A stretch of DNA of 64,000 nt. Origin: Maribacter sp044594925 (GTDB taxonomy: Bacteria > Bacteroidota > Bacteroidia > Flavobacteriales > Flavobacteriaceae). Where the stretch lies: assembly GCF_044594925.1 (NCBI RefSeq), contig NZ_CP138991.1, positions 930,001 through 994,000 on the forward strand, in the 5' to 3' direction. The notes below the pieces were generated by a model. The model worked only from the letters and a program-made list of their open reading frames with translations. It ran no database searches and was not told the DNA's origin. This document shows positions 53,177 through 61,874 of this stretch, piece after piece; position 1 is the stretch's first letter; each line of letters begins with the position of its first letter. The position numbers and the translations under genes are program-made.

Positions 53177-54247
53177 ATGGGTAGATTACTATTCGCTTTA
53201 CTATTTATACTTGTTTTTGTAGCAAAAGGTCAAGTCACCCGAGACACTTTACTTGTTGGCTATACGCCGGCCGCACCTTTTATTGTAAAAGAAGGAAAGG
53301 ATTTGGAAGGCCTTAATATTTGGCTTTGGAAACAAGTGGCGCAAGACTTAGCGCTGGACTACAAATTGGTCCCCATGAATTTTTCGGATATGTTAGATTC
53401 GTTAGGAACGGGCGGTATCGATTTAAGTATTAATCCATTAACCATTACAAGCGACCGCAGCAGGAACATGGAGTTTACACATTCCTTTTTTGCGTCCAAT
53501 GCCACTGCGGCGGTAGCTCAGGTCTCTTCCTTTAGGAAACTAATGATTTTTTTAGAAGGATTCTTTAATGTGAATTTCCTCCGAGGACTTTTAGTATTGT
53601 TGCTCATCATTTTTATTTTTGGCTTTTTAGGGTGGCTGTTTGAAAGAAAGGAAAATCCAGAAACCTTTAGAACTGGGCCAAGAGGAATTTGGGACGGACT
53701 TTGGTGGTCTGCCGTAACCCTTACCACAGTAGGTTATGGCGACAAGGCACCACGGACCAAGTTGGGTAAAATCTCCGCTTTGGTGTTAATGTTCGGAGGC
53801 TTACTGTTTATCTCTGGACTAACGGCAAGTATCGCTTCTAGTTTAACCGTAAATCAGTTGAATACTAATCCGGAAGGTTTTAATGAATTTAAGGAGCGAA
53901 AAGTAGGTACGGTGGCCAAATCCGGCACACGAACTTTTTTGTCCGAACATTTTTTTAAGAATGTAAAAACATATGCTGGAGTAGTTAACGGTTTAACCGA
54001 TTTAAAGAAAGGAAATATAGAAGCATTTTTATATGACGAGCCTATTTTAAAATATCGAATACAGAAAGACTCCAGTCTTCATAATTTAGAATTACTACCC
54101 CTAAAATTCGATGTGCAATTCTATGCCTTTGGTTTGCCAAAGACACACACCGCGTTAGAACAATTAATATCCCAACGCATTCTAGATATTAAGGAAACCA
54201 AGGAGTGGGAGATTGTGTTGAGTGAATTTGGTCTGGTGGAGCTTTAG
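53177..54247 (+). CDS. GluR0-like ligand-gated K+ channel
   Basis: A 356-residue prokaryotic glutamate-receptor-type channel. Signal peptide 1-19; S1 half of a periplasmic binding lobe about 20-120 with INPLTITSDRSRNMEF (Arg for ligand carboxylate); membrane helix about 136-154; pore loop with K+ filter TVGYGD at 184-189; second helix about 200-222; then S2 lobe of the binding domain to the end. Ligand is probably an amino acid. Lacks the third helix of animal receptors, as in GluR0. Convergent with the next gene, 4-bp overlap. Confidence 0.9.
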   Translation: MGRLLFALLFILVFVAKGQVTRDTLLVGYTPAAPFIVKEGKDLEGLNIWLWKQVAQDLALDYKLVPMNFSDMLDSLGTGGIDLSINPLTITSDRSRNMEFTHSFFASNATAAVAQVSSFRKLMIFLEGFFNVNFLRGLLVLLLIIFIFGFLGWLFERKENPETFRTGPRGIWDGLWWSAVTLTTVGYGDKAPRTKLGKISALVLMFGGLLFISGLTASIASSLTVNQLNTNPEGFNEFKERKVGTVAKSGTRTFLSEHFFKNVKTYAGVVNGLTDLKKGNIEAFLYDEPILKYRIQKDSSLHNLELLPLKFDVQFYAFGLPKTHTALEQLISQRILDIKETKEWEIVLSEFGLVEL

Positions 54248-54951
54248 CGATTATATCCTCTAATAGCACCCATGGAAATTTCTAGAGGTCCTAATTGATG
54301 GGTTTTTGGTAAGAATGCACCACTTTCCATTACGGCCCAATCGTCCCAAGTAGCTTCGATACCTCCAATAGGAATAATTTTTACCCACATCTTATAGCTT
54401 TTAGGAAAACCGCTGGGTTGTAAGATCCATAAATAGGAATCACCAGGCGTAGTGCCGCCAGAATTATAGGTAACCAATAATCCTTCCAAGCCGTCTTCTA
54501 GCTGCACAATGCTACGTTTCGTTCCCTTATCAAAAATCTTATAGGGAGCAACAAGCCAAAACGAATCGTTATTAAAATTATCCATTGCGTCTTCGATTAA
54601 ACCGGCACTTTCATTGCCGTTAAGACGCTGTTCATTTTTGAATACGATACTGGAGTTAGGTGAAATTAAATCTAACTGCACACGGTAGTCATCCCATCGC
54701 ATATCAACCATACCTCTTTCTCGGTCCCATTTGTATTCGTAAGCACCACCTCTAAAGCTCCATTCCAAAAAACGGGTGTTTTGGTACTTTTTACTATTTA
54801 GTGAGGTAAGCATTTTTTGCGCTAAGGCATCAGCTTCAGGACCAGATTGCCCTTCAGGTAGTTTTTCGTTGTAGATGAAGTACAGACATCCAAAACCAAC
54901 AACGAGCAATAGCAGCAGTATTCCTAAGATTTTTAATAGTTTACGAATCAT
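54244..54951 (-). CDS. Membrane-anchored protein of unknown function
   Basis: A 235-residue protein with one N-terminal transmembrane helix (about residues 7-25) and a beta-rich periplasmic part (WSFRGGAYEYKWDRERGMVD, GGTTPGDSYLWILQPSGFPK). Not recognised. Its start overlaps the end of the putative Abi gene by 11 bp, so the two are likely cotranscribed. Confidence 0.7.
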   Translation of the reverse strand: MIRKLLKILGILLLLLVVGFGCLYFIYNEKLPEGQSGPEADALAQKMLTSLNSKKYQNTRFLEWSFRGGAYEYKWDRERGMVDMRWDDYRVQLDLISPNSSIVFKNEQRLNGNESAGLIEDAMDNFNNDSFWLVAPYKIFDKGTKRSIVQLEDGLEGLLVTYNSGGTTPGDSYLWILQPSGFPKSYKMWVKIIPIGGIEATWDDWAVMESGAFLPKTHQLGPLEISMGAIRGYNR

Positions 54952-56107
54952 GATTTAGTTCTTTGTTTTGAAATTCGAATAAGAAATCATCTTTTCTATT
55001 TTTTTCAGTTCGATAATAAATGGGTTTGTCTTTTTCTATTTTGAATTCGTGTTTTAGGTCAAAATTAAAATTTAAAAACTTTTCTTTTAAATTATGAATC
55101 ATTCTATAGTCTGTAAGAAACTTATTAGAATCTGATTCCCAGTTTTTACCGTAATTCGATTTCCAGTTATAAAATAGTAAAGCTTGCTCTTCATTCGAAA
55201 GTTGCGCTCTCAATACTCGTAGATATCTTCTTTTCTCCTCATAAGAAATAAAGTTTTCATCTTGTTGTGCAATAAATTTAACAGTATGAAATAGATGTCT
55301 GTAATAGTGTCCTAAAACATGAGAATAGCCTTGAAGTATTGAATGATTAATACTATTTAAATCATAATTAAAATATAGCTCATCTTTTTTAAGAGATCCA
55401 ACACCAGACTGTCCAATGCTGGACATTAGAATTATTCTTAAATCTTTAAATGCACCCCTGAAGGTATTTTTGTTAGGAGGATGATTTAAATTGCCGATCG
55501 ATAATCCCGAGAAAAAGTAGTGATATGCTAAATGAATCAGATAATCATCTTCTAAAGGTTCATTTACAAAGTGATATTTTAAAACCTGATGAATAAGACT
55601 AACTTCATTCAAGAGGTGTTCAAATGCATTTCTTCCGGTTACAATAGATTTTGTTTTTTTTAACGGGGATGAAACCTCCAATGAAATTTCACTTACATTT
55701 TCTTTATGTAGTCTTATCATTTCAAAAAATTGACTTTCAACTTGACTTTTTGAAAACTGTTTTTTTTGTTCATTAATTTGATTCTGAAAATGTTCTCTAT
55801 CCTGCTGTAATTGCGCATTAAAATTTTCAATTTGTATTTGATTAGCTTTATACTGCAGATAAAATGCTAAAAAAGTAAGAATTACTCCAGCTAGTCCGAT
55901 GAAAGGATTCATAATACCACCAATAGTATCACCGATTGCTCCTTTATCAGAAAAATCTAATATTGAAATATTTTCAAGGGTAAATAACCAAGGGGCTATA
56001 AAGGAAATTATTACAAGGAATACTGCAATAAATCCAAGACCCTTAGAAATTCGGCTTATATCATTTTGATATTCATTAATTTTAGTATCTAATGTTGAGT
56101 TTGACAT
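54941..56107 (-). CDS. Putative phage abortive-infection protein (putAbiC family)
   Basis: A 388-residue membrane protein. Two N-terminal helices (about 24-44 and 63-83, with IGGIMNPFIGLAGVILTFLAFYLQY) are followed by a coiled coil and a helical cytoplasmic domain with FFEMIRLHKENV and GYSHVLGHYYRHLFHTVKFI, as in the putAbiC family annotated as putative phage abortive infection proteins; assignment is by recall. It should act as a single-gene defence system. A seven-copy hexamer tract starts two bases before the ATG. No other defence genes adjacent. Confidence 0.8.
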   Translation of the reverse strand: MSNSTLDTKINEYQNDISRISKGLGFIAVFLVIISFIAPWLFTLENISILDFSDKGAIGDTIGGIMNPFIGLAGVILTFLAFYLQYKANQIQIENFNAQLQQDREHFQNQINEQKKQFSKSQVESQFFEMIRLHKENVSEISLEVSSPLKKTKSIVTGRNAFEHLLNEVSLIHQVLKYHFVNEPLEDDYLIHLAYHYFFSGLSIGNLNHPPNKNTFRGAFKDLRIILMSSIGQSGVGSLKKDELYFNYDLNSINHSILQGYSHVLGHYYRHLFHTVKFIAQQDENFISYEEKRRYLRVLRAQLSNEEQALLFYNWKSNYGKNWESDSNKFLTDYRMIHNLKEKFLNFNFDLKHEFKIEKDKPIYYRTEKNRKDDFLFEFQNKELNHDS

Positions 56108-56109
56108 TT

Positions 56110-56151
56110 GAACTTGAACTTGAACTTGAACTTGAACTTGAACTTGAACTT
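56110..56151 (-). repeat. Hexamer tandem repeat (AAGTTC)7 before putative Abi gene
   Basis: Seven perfect copies of a 6-nt unit on the minus strand ending two nucleotides before the start codon, with degenerate copies further upstream (to about 56163). Copy-number change would move the promoter or ribosome site without shifting the coding frame. Confidence 0.85.
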
Positions 56152-56174
56152 GTATTTGAGTTTCATTTTGAACT

Positions 56175-56199
56175 TCGCTATTCGCTATTCGCTATTCGC
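56175..56199. repeat. Heptamer tandem repeat (TCGCTAT)3.6
   Basis: Three full copies plus four bases of a second, unrelated simple repeat, 24 bp upstream of the hexamer tract. Together they make the 180-bp gap 56108-56287 unusually repeat-rich. Confidence 0.8.
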
Positions 56200-56287
56200 A
56201 CCTCACACTTGCTCTTGATTTTGAGTTTGTATTTGAGTTTGTTTTTCAACTAAAGCTTACAATTATACCCCATTTGGGGTCAGGGCG

Positions 56288-57973
56288 CTAATACCCAACA
56301 GCCATATCATCACCACGTTTATCGGCACCACCTTCGAGTTTACCGTTAGGTAACACTCTAATGGCATCTACCTTTCCAATGATAGGTGTTCGTTCCTCAT
56401 TGATAATGTATCCTTTGGATTTCATTTCGTCTTTTAGGGTACTAGAAAAGCCTTCCGGTTCAAAAATCACCATATCCGGTAACCATTGGTGGTGAAAACG
56501 AGGCGCGTTCACTGCCTCTTGCATGCTCATATTAAACTCATAGGTATTAAGAATGGTCTGTGCTACCGCAGTAATAATGGTAGAGCCACCAGGTGTACCA
56601 ACCACCAACCATAGTTTGCCATCACGTTCCACGATGGTAGGTGTCATACTACTCAGCATACGTTTTTCTGCGGCAATACTATTCGCTTCCGCCCCAATTA
56701 ACCCAAACATATTGGGAACTCCAGGTTTGGCGCTAAAATCATCCATTTCATTATTTAAAAAGAAGCCTAATTCATCCGAATAGAGTTTAGAGCCATAGGC
56801 ACCGTTCAATGTGGTGGTAACCGAGACTGCATTTCCTTCCGCATCAACGATAGAGTAGTGGGTCGTTTCCATACTTTCTACGATTTCCACATTGCCACGT
56901 TCTACATCTGAGGATTTGGTTGCTTTATCAAAAGAAAAGCTCTCCATGCGCTCGCTTAGATAACTATTGCTTAGAATTACATCTAGGGGAATATCTACAA
57001 AATCGGGATCTCCCAAGTAGTAATTTCGGTCCGCATAAGCCCTGCGGGACGCTTCTGTGAACAACTGTACCATTTTGGCGGAATTATGGCCAAATTCAGA
57101 AACCTCATAAGGCTCCATCATCTTAAAGATTTGATTTATGGTAACCCCACCGCTGCTCGGTGGGCTCATAGAAATAACCCGGATATCCTTATAATCGAAA
57201 ATAATAGGTTGGCGCCAAACCGCTTCATACTTCGCCAAGTCCTCCTCGGTAATGTATCCACCATTTTTCTGAATAAAAGCGGCCAGTTTCTGTGCAGTTT
57301 CTCCTTTGTAGAATCCATCCCTACCATTTTCTGCAATTTTCCGCATGGTTTGCGCCAGGGCAGGATAGCTAATCATATCTCCTTCCTTGAAAATTGTTGC
57401 GAACTTGGTACTATCGCCATTTACTTCAATGAACTTATCGCGTTGACTCGCTAATCTTTTTTCTTGGTTCGCCGTAACTATAACACCTTTCTCCGCTAAT
57501 GCAATCACGGGTTCAAATATTTCGGATAGTGGCAAGGAGCCAAACTTTTTGTGTACTTCAATAATACCGGCTACGGTCCCTGGAACACCAACTGCCGTAG
57601 CACCTAGCGTACTTTTACCGGGAATAACGTTACCGAGTGAATCCAAATACATGTCTTTGTGACCGGATAAAGGCGCTTTTTCCCTATAATCCAATCCTCC
57701 TACATTGCCATCCGCTTTTCTGTATACCATAAAGCCACCACCACCTAGATTGCCCGCAAAAGGATAAGCCACCACCAAAGCCATTTCCGTGGCAATCATG
57801 GCATCAAAGGCATTTCCTCCTTTTTTCATGATTTCTACGCCAATTTTAGAGGCTTCCTCACGTGCAGAAACTACCATGGCCTTGTCCGTAACCAAACCCG
57901 TAGGTTTTGCCGGAGCTTCTTTACATTGAACAAAAAGGAGCAAGCAAGCAGATAAGAGTATTATTTTTTTCAT
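56288..57973 (-). CDS. ggt: Gamma-glutamyltransferase (lipoprotein form)
   Basis: Cleaves glutathione and other gamma-glutamyl compounds outside the cytoplasm. The 561-residue precursor is processed at a catalytic Thr (SMETTHYSIVDAEGN), giving large and small subunits. GGLDYREKAP, PPSSGGVTINQI, GAYGSKLYS and SMTPTIVERDGKLWLVVGTPGGSTI are conserved. An N-terminal lipobox (FVQCKEA) replaces the usual signal peptide, so it should be lipid-anchored. Confidence 0.95.
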   Translation of the reverse strand: MKKIILLSACLLLFVQCKEAPAKPTGLVTDKAMVVSAREEASKIGVEIMKKGGNAFDAMIATEMALVVAYPFAGNLGGGGFMVYRKADGNVGGLDYREKAPLSGHKDMYLDSLGNVIPGKSTLGATAVGVPGTVAGIIEVHKKFGSLPLSEIFEPVIALAEKGVIVTANQEKRLASQRDKFIEVNGDSTKFATIFKEGDMISYPALAQTMRKIAENGRDGFYKGETAQKLAAFIQKNGGYITEEDLAKYEAVWRQPIIFDYKDIRVISMSPPSSGGVTINQIFKMMEPYEVSEFGHNSAKMVQLFTEASRRAYADRNYYLGDPDFVDIPLDVILSNSYLSERMESFSFDKATKSSDVERGNVEIVESMETTHYSIVDAEGNAVSVTTTLNGAYGSKLYSDELGFFLNNEMDDFSAKPGVPNMFGLIGAEANSIAAEKRMLSSMTPTIVERDGKLWLVVGTPGGSTIITAVAQTILNTYEFNMSMQEAVNAPRFHHQWLPDMVIFEPEGFSSTLKDEMKSKGYIINEERTPIIGKVDAIRVLPNGKLEGGADKRGDDMAVGY

Positions 57974-58008
57974 AAGAAAGGTAGTTGGTTTTGTGGTATT
58001 GAGATTAG

Positions 58009-58593
58009 CTATAATGATTTGAACTTTTGTTGCGAAAAGATAATCAATTCTTCGAAAAATAGCGTGAACTCCTTTTCAAAATCGGCATAATGTTCTTCTA
58101 AATCCAGAATTGCAAAATTCATTTTAGACTTGTTTTTAGTTCTGCGGTTCATCCCGTTCAATACTTTGGCAATACCCTCCATTTTGGAGTAGTTGTAAAT
58201 CCAGTTATCGGCAATCATATAAGGCATCATACGTTTTACCCCATCTGGTAAAATAGTATAGTTATCCTCCAAAAGGTCATAAAAATCATCTACAAAAACT
58301 GCTAGAGGTATATCGGAATAACGACTCCAATTCTTTGCAAGAAAATGATCGTAGAAAATATCTACGATGACCCTGCTATAATGACTATAATTTTTGTGCA
58401 AACGCTTGCTGCTTATTTTGGGTATGTCATGGGTATCCGTAAACGTATCAATGTGGCGGTGTAAGGTAATGCCCTGCTGTACTCTGGGAGGAAGATGTTT
58501 AAACTTGTTCCCTCGAATACTATCCGCAATAAAGTTACCAATAGTAATTTCTTTGTCGCCAAAAGAAAGGTATATGTGTGCGAGGAAGTTCAT
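58009..58593 (-). CDS. Acyl carrier protein phosphodiesterase-like (AcpH/DUF479)
   Basis: A 194-residue HD-type metal-dependent protein. The family start MNFLAHIYLSFGDKEITIGNFIADSI is complete, with metal-binding residues in HRHIDTFTDTH and YDHFLAKNW. Homologous to E. coli AcpH, which removes phosphopantetheine from acyl carrier protein. Divergent from the glmM-type gene. Confidence 0.88.
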   Translation of the reverse strand: MNFLAHIYLSFGDKEITIGNFIADSIRGNKFKHLPPRVQQGITLHRHIDTFTDTHDIPKISSKRLHKNYSHYSRVIVDIFYDHFLAKNWSRYSDIPLAVFVDDFYDLLEDNYTILPDGVKRMMPYMIADNWIYNYSKMEGIAKVLNGMNRRTKNKSKMNFAILDLEEHYADFEKEFTLFFEELIIFSQQKFKSL

Positions 58594-58670
58594 TGAACGA
58601 GAATACTTTTATCGCTATCGAATTTACGAATTGCTAAACTCTCAATTGACGATAGAACTTTATATTTGCA

Positions 58671-58678
58671 AAAAACTT
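58671..58678 (+). promoter_or_regulatory. TATATTTG -7 element for the glmM-type gene
   Basis: Perfect TAnnTTTG 11 nt before the ATG at 58690; TTGAC at 58646-58650 lies 20-22 bp upstream as a possible -33 element. Confidence 0.6.
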
Positions 58679-58689
58679 ATAACCATTTT

Positions 58690-60078
58690 ATGACACTAAT
58701 CAAATCTATATCCGGAATCAGGGGCACCATAGGAGGAAAACCTGGAGATAACCTAACCCCAATAGATGCTGTAAAATTTGCAGCATCCTACGGTATTTGG
58801 CTAAAGGACTATTCCAACAAAGACAAATTAAAGGTAGTTATTGGAAGAGATGCCCGCCTTTCCGGAGAAATGATACAAAACTTGGTTGTTTCTACCTTGG
58901 TAGGGTTAGGTATCGATGTTATAGATTTGGATCTATCGACCACACCGACTGTTGAGATTGCTGTTCCCTTAGAAAAGGCAGATGGCGGTATTATCCTAAC
59001 AGCAAGTCATAATCCAAAGCAATGGAACGCCTTAAAACTTTTGAACGAGAAAGGTGAATTTTTAGATGCTGCACAAGGTGCTAAAATTCTAGAAATAGCG
59101 GAGCAGGAAGATTTTGATTTTTCGGAGGTCGATGATTTGGGAGCCATATCAAAAAATGATAGTTATATCGATATACATATTGATGAAGTACTGAATTTGC
59201 CCTTAGTTGATGCCGATGTCATCCGTAAAGCTAAATTTAAAGTGGTGGTAGATGGTGTTAATTCTACCGGCGGTATTGCCATACCAAAATTACTCAAGGA
59301 ATTAGGCGTAGAGGTCGTGGAGTTGTATTGCGACCCAACTGGACATTTTCCGCACAATCCGGAGCCATTAAAGGAACATTTAAAGGATATCTGTGACTTG
59401 GTGATCAAGGAGAAGGCCGATTTTGGTATCGTTGTAGACCCGGATGTAGACCGTTTAGCATTTATTAGCAATGATGGTGAAATGTTCGGAGAAGAGTACA
59501 CCTTGGTGGCCTGTGCAGATTATGTGCTGGGTAAAACTAAGGGAAATACGGTTTCCAATCTTTCTTCGTCCCGTGCGCTTCGTGATATCACAGAAAAGCA
59601 CGGTGGTTCCTATGAAGCAGCTGCTGTGGGAGAAGTGAACGTGGTTACCAAGATGAAAGCAAATAAGGCTATCATCGGCGGAGAAGGCAATGGCGGTATT
59701 GTTTATCCTGAAAGTCATTATGGAAGGGATTCTTTAGTAGGTTCGGCACTTTTCTTAATGCTTATGGCAGAAAATGGCGGCACGGTTGCGGAACTACGCG
59801 CTAGTTATCCAAGCTATTTCATGAGTAAGAAGAAGATACAGTTAACTCCAGGGTTGGATGTAGACGGTATATTGGAGGCCATGGCCCAAAAATATAAGGA
59901 TGAGGAGATTTCTACGATTGATGGGGTTAAAATTGATTTCCCTGAAAATTGGGTACACTTAAGAAAATCGAACACAGAGCCTATAATCAGAATTTATACA
60001 GAGGCAAAGAGCCAAAGTGAAGCGAATGCTTTGGCGGATAGAATTATTGAAGAGATTAAAGCTATCGCCAAGATTTAG
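58690..60078 (+). CDS. glmM: Phosphohexomutase, GlmM type
   Basis: Alpha-D-phosphohexomutase of 462 residues that probably interconverts glucosamine-6- and -1-phosphate for peptidoglycan and lipid A. The phospho-serine is in LTASHNPKQWNALK; metal-binding DPDVDRLAF, sugar-binding GEGNGGIVYPE and phosphate-binding LRKSNTEPIIRIYTE are intact. The ATG at 58690 gives the standard MTLIKSISGIRGTIGG. A phosphomannomutase is the alternative. Confidence 0.9.
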   Translation: MTLIKSISGIRGTIGGKPGDNLTPIDAVKFAASYGIWLKDYSNKDKLKVVIGRDARLSGEMIQNLVVSTLVGLGIDVIDLDLSTTPTVEIAVPLEKADGGIILTASHNPKQWNALKLLNEKGEFLDAAQGAKILEIAEQEDFDFSEVDDLGAISKNDSYIDIHIDEVLNLPLVDADVIRKAKFKVVVDGVNSTGGIAIPKLLKELGVEVVELYCDPTGHFPHNPEPLKEHLKDICDLVIKEKADFGIVVDPDVDRLAFISNDGEMFGEEYTLVACADYVLGKTKGNTVSNLSSSRALRDITEKHGGSYEAAAVGEVNVVTKMKANKAIIGGEGNGGIVYPESHYGRDSLVGSALFLMLMAENGGTVAELRASYPSYFMSKKKIQLTPGLDVDGILEAMAQKYKDEEISTIDGVKIDFPENWVHLRKSNTEPIIRIYTEAKSQSEANALADRIIEEIKAIAKI

Positions 60079-60100
60079 CAGGATTCGCTTGTAAACAAAT

Positions 60101-60129
60101 AAAAATGCCCTTTCCTCAAGGGCATTTTT
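60101..60129. terminator. Bidirectional intrinsic terminator
   Basis: 12-bp stem (60101-60112 with 60118-60129), 5-nt loop, T runs both ways; ends glmM and the convergent acyltransferase gene. Confidence 0.88.
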
Positions 60130-61026
60130 TTATGCTATTTTGGCAAAAGATGCTGGTGCTTTTCCTCGATGTTTCCATCTTTTATGTGTCCACAGATAGT
60201 GTTCTGGCTTTTCCCTGATTTGCTGTTCGGTCAAACGCAAGAAAGTGTCCGTAATTTCATTTTCCTGGGTCTGCTTGCCGCTAACAGCAATCGGAATAAA
60301 TTCAGCCTTGTAATAACCACGTTTAACCTTACTCACTTTTAAAAAAACGACTGCAAGGTCCAATTTTCGCGCCATAGTTTCCGCGCCATTGAATATGGGT
60401 ACTTTGATACCCATAAAATCTGCCCAGTACTGCGCTCTGTGTGCTTGGGGAGATTGGTCACTGACCATTCCAAAAATTCCGATTACGCCATCCCGCTTGT
60501 CCCGGACTACCGTTTTTACGGTCTGTTGTTGTGTAATAAGGGTCGTGTTCCAACGTGCACGAACGCGTTTAATGAATTTATCAAAGTAGGCATTTCCAAT
60601 CTTTTGGTACACGGCGTACCCCTTTGATTTCACGTAATTATTAATACTCACGTTCCACTCCCAATTGGCGTAGTGCGAACAAACGATTAAAATACTACGG
60701 TCTTTTTCGAGTTCCCTTAAAACTTCAATATTTTGAACATCATACTTTTTTCGGACCTGTTCTTTACTCAGGTTCATGGTTTTAACGGTTTCCAAGAACA
60801 TATCGCACATATGCCTAAAGAAGTCTTTTTCTATTCGATGTATTTCTTTTTCGCTCTTTTCGGGAAAAACCAGACGCAGATTATCCTGAACCACTTTTCT
60901 CCTATACCCGAAAACACGATATACCAGAAAAAAAACAACATCGGAAAAACCGTAGAATAGCCGATGTGGTAATATGGATATGAACCATAAAAAAGGATAG
61001 GTTATGACGAATATCAGTAGTTGCAT
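60130..61026 (-). CDS. Lipid A biosynthesis acyltransferase (LpxL/HtrB family)
   Basis: Inner-membrane acyltransferase of 298 residues adding a secondary acyl chain to lipid A. One N-terminal membrane helix; catalytic HX4E in CSHYANWEWN; MVSDQSPQ and YLWTHKRWKHRG follow. The ATG at 61026 replaces a TTG 7 codons upstream. Which of LpxL or LpxM is the closer match cannot be told. Confidence 0.92.
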   Translation of the reverse strand: MQLLIFVITYPFLWFISILPHRLFYGFSDVVFFLVYRVFGYRRKVVQDNLRLVFPEKSEKEIHRIEKDFFRHMCDMFLETVKTMNLSKEQVRKKYDVQNIEVLRELEKDRSILIVCSHYANWEWNVSINNYVKSKGYAVYQKIGNAYFDKFIKRVRARWNTTLITQQQTVKTVVRDKRDGVIGIFGMVSDQSPQAHRAQYWADFMGIKVPIFNGAETMARKLDLAVVFLKVSKVKRGYYKAEFIPIAVSGKQTQENEITDTFLRLTEQQIREKPEHYLWTHKRWKHRGKAPASFAKIA

Positions 61027-61054
61027 GCAAGAGGATATAGTGAGCAAATATAGC

Positions 61055-61062
61055 TATATTTG
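61055..61062 (+). promoter_or_regulatory. TATATTTG -7 element for the rhomboid gene
   Basis: Perfect TAnnTTTG, 23 nt before the ATG of the rhomboid protease gene. Confidence 0.55.
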
Positions 61063-61085
61063 ATGCCAAACTTAAGGGTTTCTTC

Positions 61086-61736
61086 ATGAACAATATGCAC
61101 ATTGCCACCATAGCAGTAATAGCTGCAAACGTACTCGTTTCACTAAAAGGCTTTAACGATTCTTATTTTTTTGACCGGTATAAATTTGGTATCGGTGCCA
61201 TAAAGGCCGGACAAAAAGAGCGCATGTTAACTTCTGGTTTTTTGCATGTAGATATTGCGCATCTATTTTTTAATATGTTTACGCTATATTTCTTTGCAGA
61301 TGTAGTCATTGCTTGGTTTGGACCTGCAAAGTTTATCATCATTTACTTTATAAGTTTATTGGCAGGAAGTCTATTGGCCCTTTTCTTTCATAAGGATGAG
61401 CCTTATTATTCTGCAGTTGGGGCGAGTGGTGCGGTAACAGGGATACTCTATGCAGCGATCTTGCTACAGCCGAATGACTCCTTGGGAATCATGTTCATAC
61501 CTATCCCAATTCCTGCTTATATTTTGGGTATCGGATATTTACTCTATTCCATTTATGGCATGAAGAGTAGAATTGGTAACATAGGTCATACCGCCCACTT
61601 TGGTGGAGCAATTGGTGGTTATGCTACCACTTTATTATTTATGCCAAGTCTTTTGCAAACAGATACTTTGATGGTGCTACTACTTGCAGTACCAATTATA
61701 CTCCTTTTTATTTTAGAAAAGCTTGGGAAGTTATAA
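61086..61736 (+). CDS. Rhomboid-family intramembrane serine protease
   Basis: A 216-residue protein with six hydrophobic helices. Catalytic serine in GASGAVTGIL, catalytic histidine in GHTAHFGGAIGGY; the supporting HIAHLFFNMF (His and Asn of the oxyanion hole) is also present. Cleaves other membrane proteins within the bilayer. Its substrates are unknown. Transcribed divergently from the acyltransferase. Confidence 0.93.
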   Translation: MNNMHIATIAVIAANVLVSLKGFNDSYFFDRYKFGIGAIKAGQKERMLTSGFLHVDIAHLFFNMFTLYFFADVVIAWFGPAKFIIIYFISLLAGSLLALFFHKDEPYYSAVGASGAVTGILYAAILLQPNDSLGIMFIPIPIPAYILGIGYLLYSIYGMKSRIGNIGHTAHFGGAIGGYATTLLFMPSLLQTDTLMVLLLAVPIILLFILEKLGKL

Positions 61737-61874
61737 AAAGTAAGAATTAGATTACAATTATTGTGCATCTTACCAATAAATCATGTAATTCGTCGAAAAG
61801 CATAAGCCTTTCATAAGAGAATTAGGTTTGGTTCGTTCTTGAATGACTTAATAAACCAAATCTTATTTTCAGTT

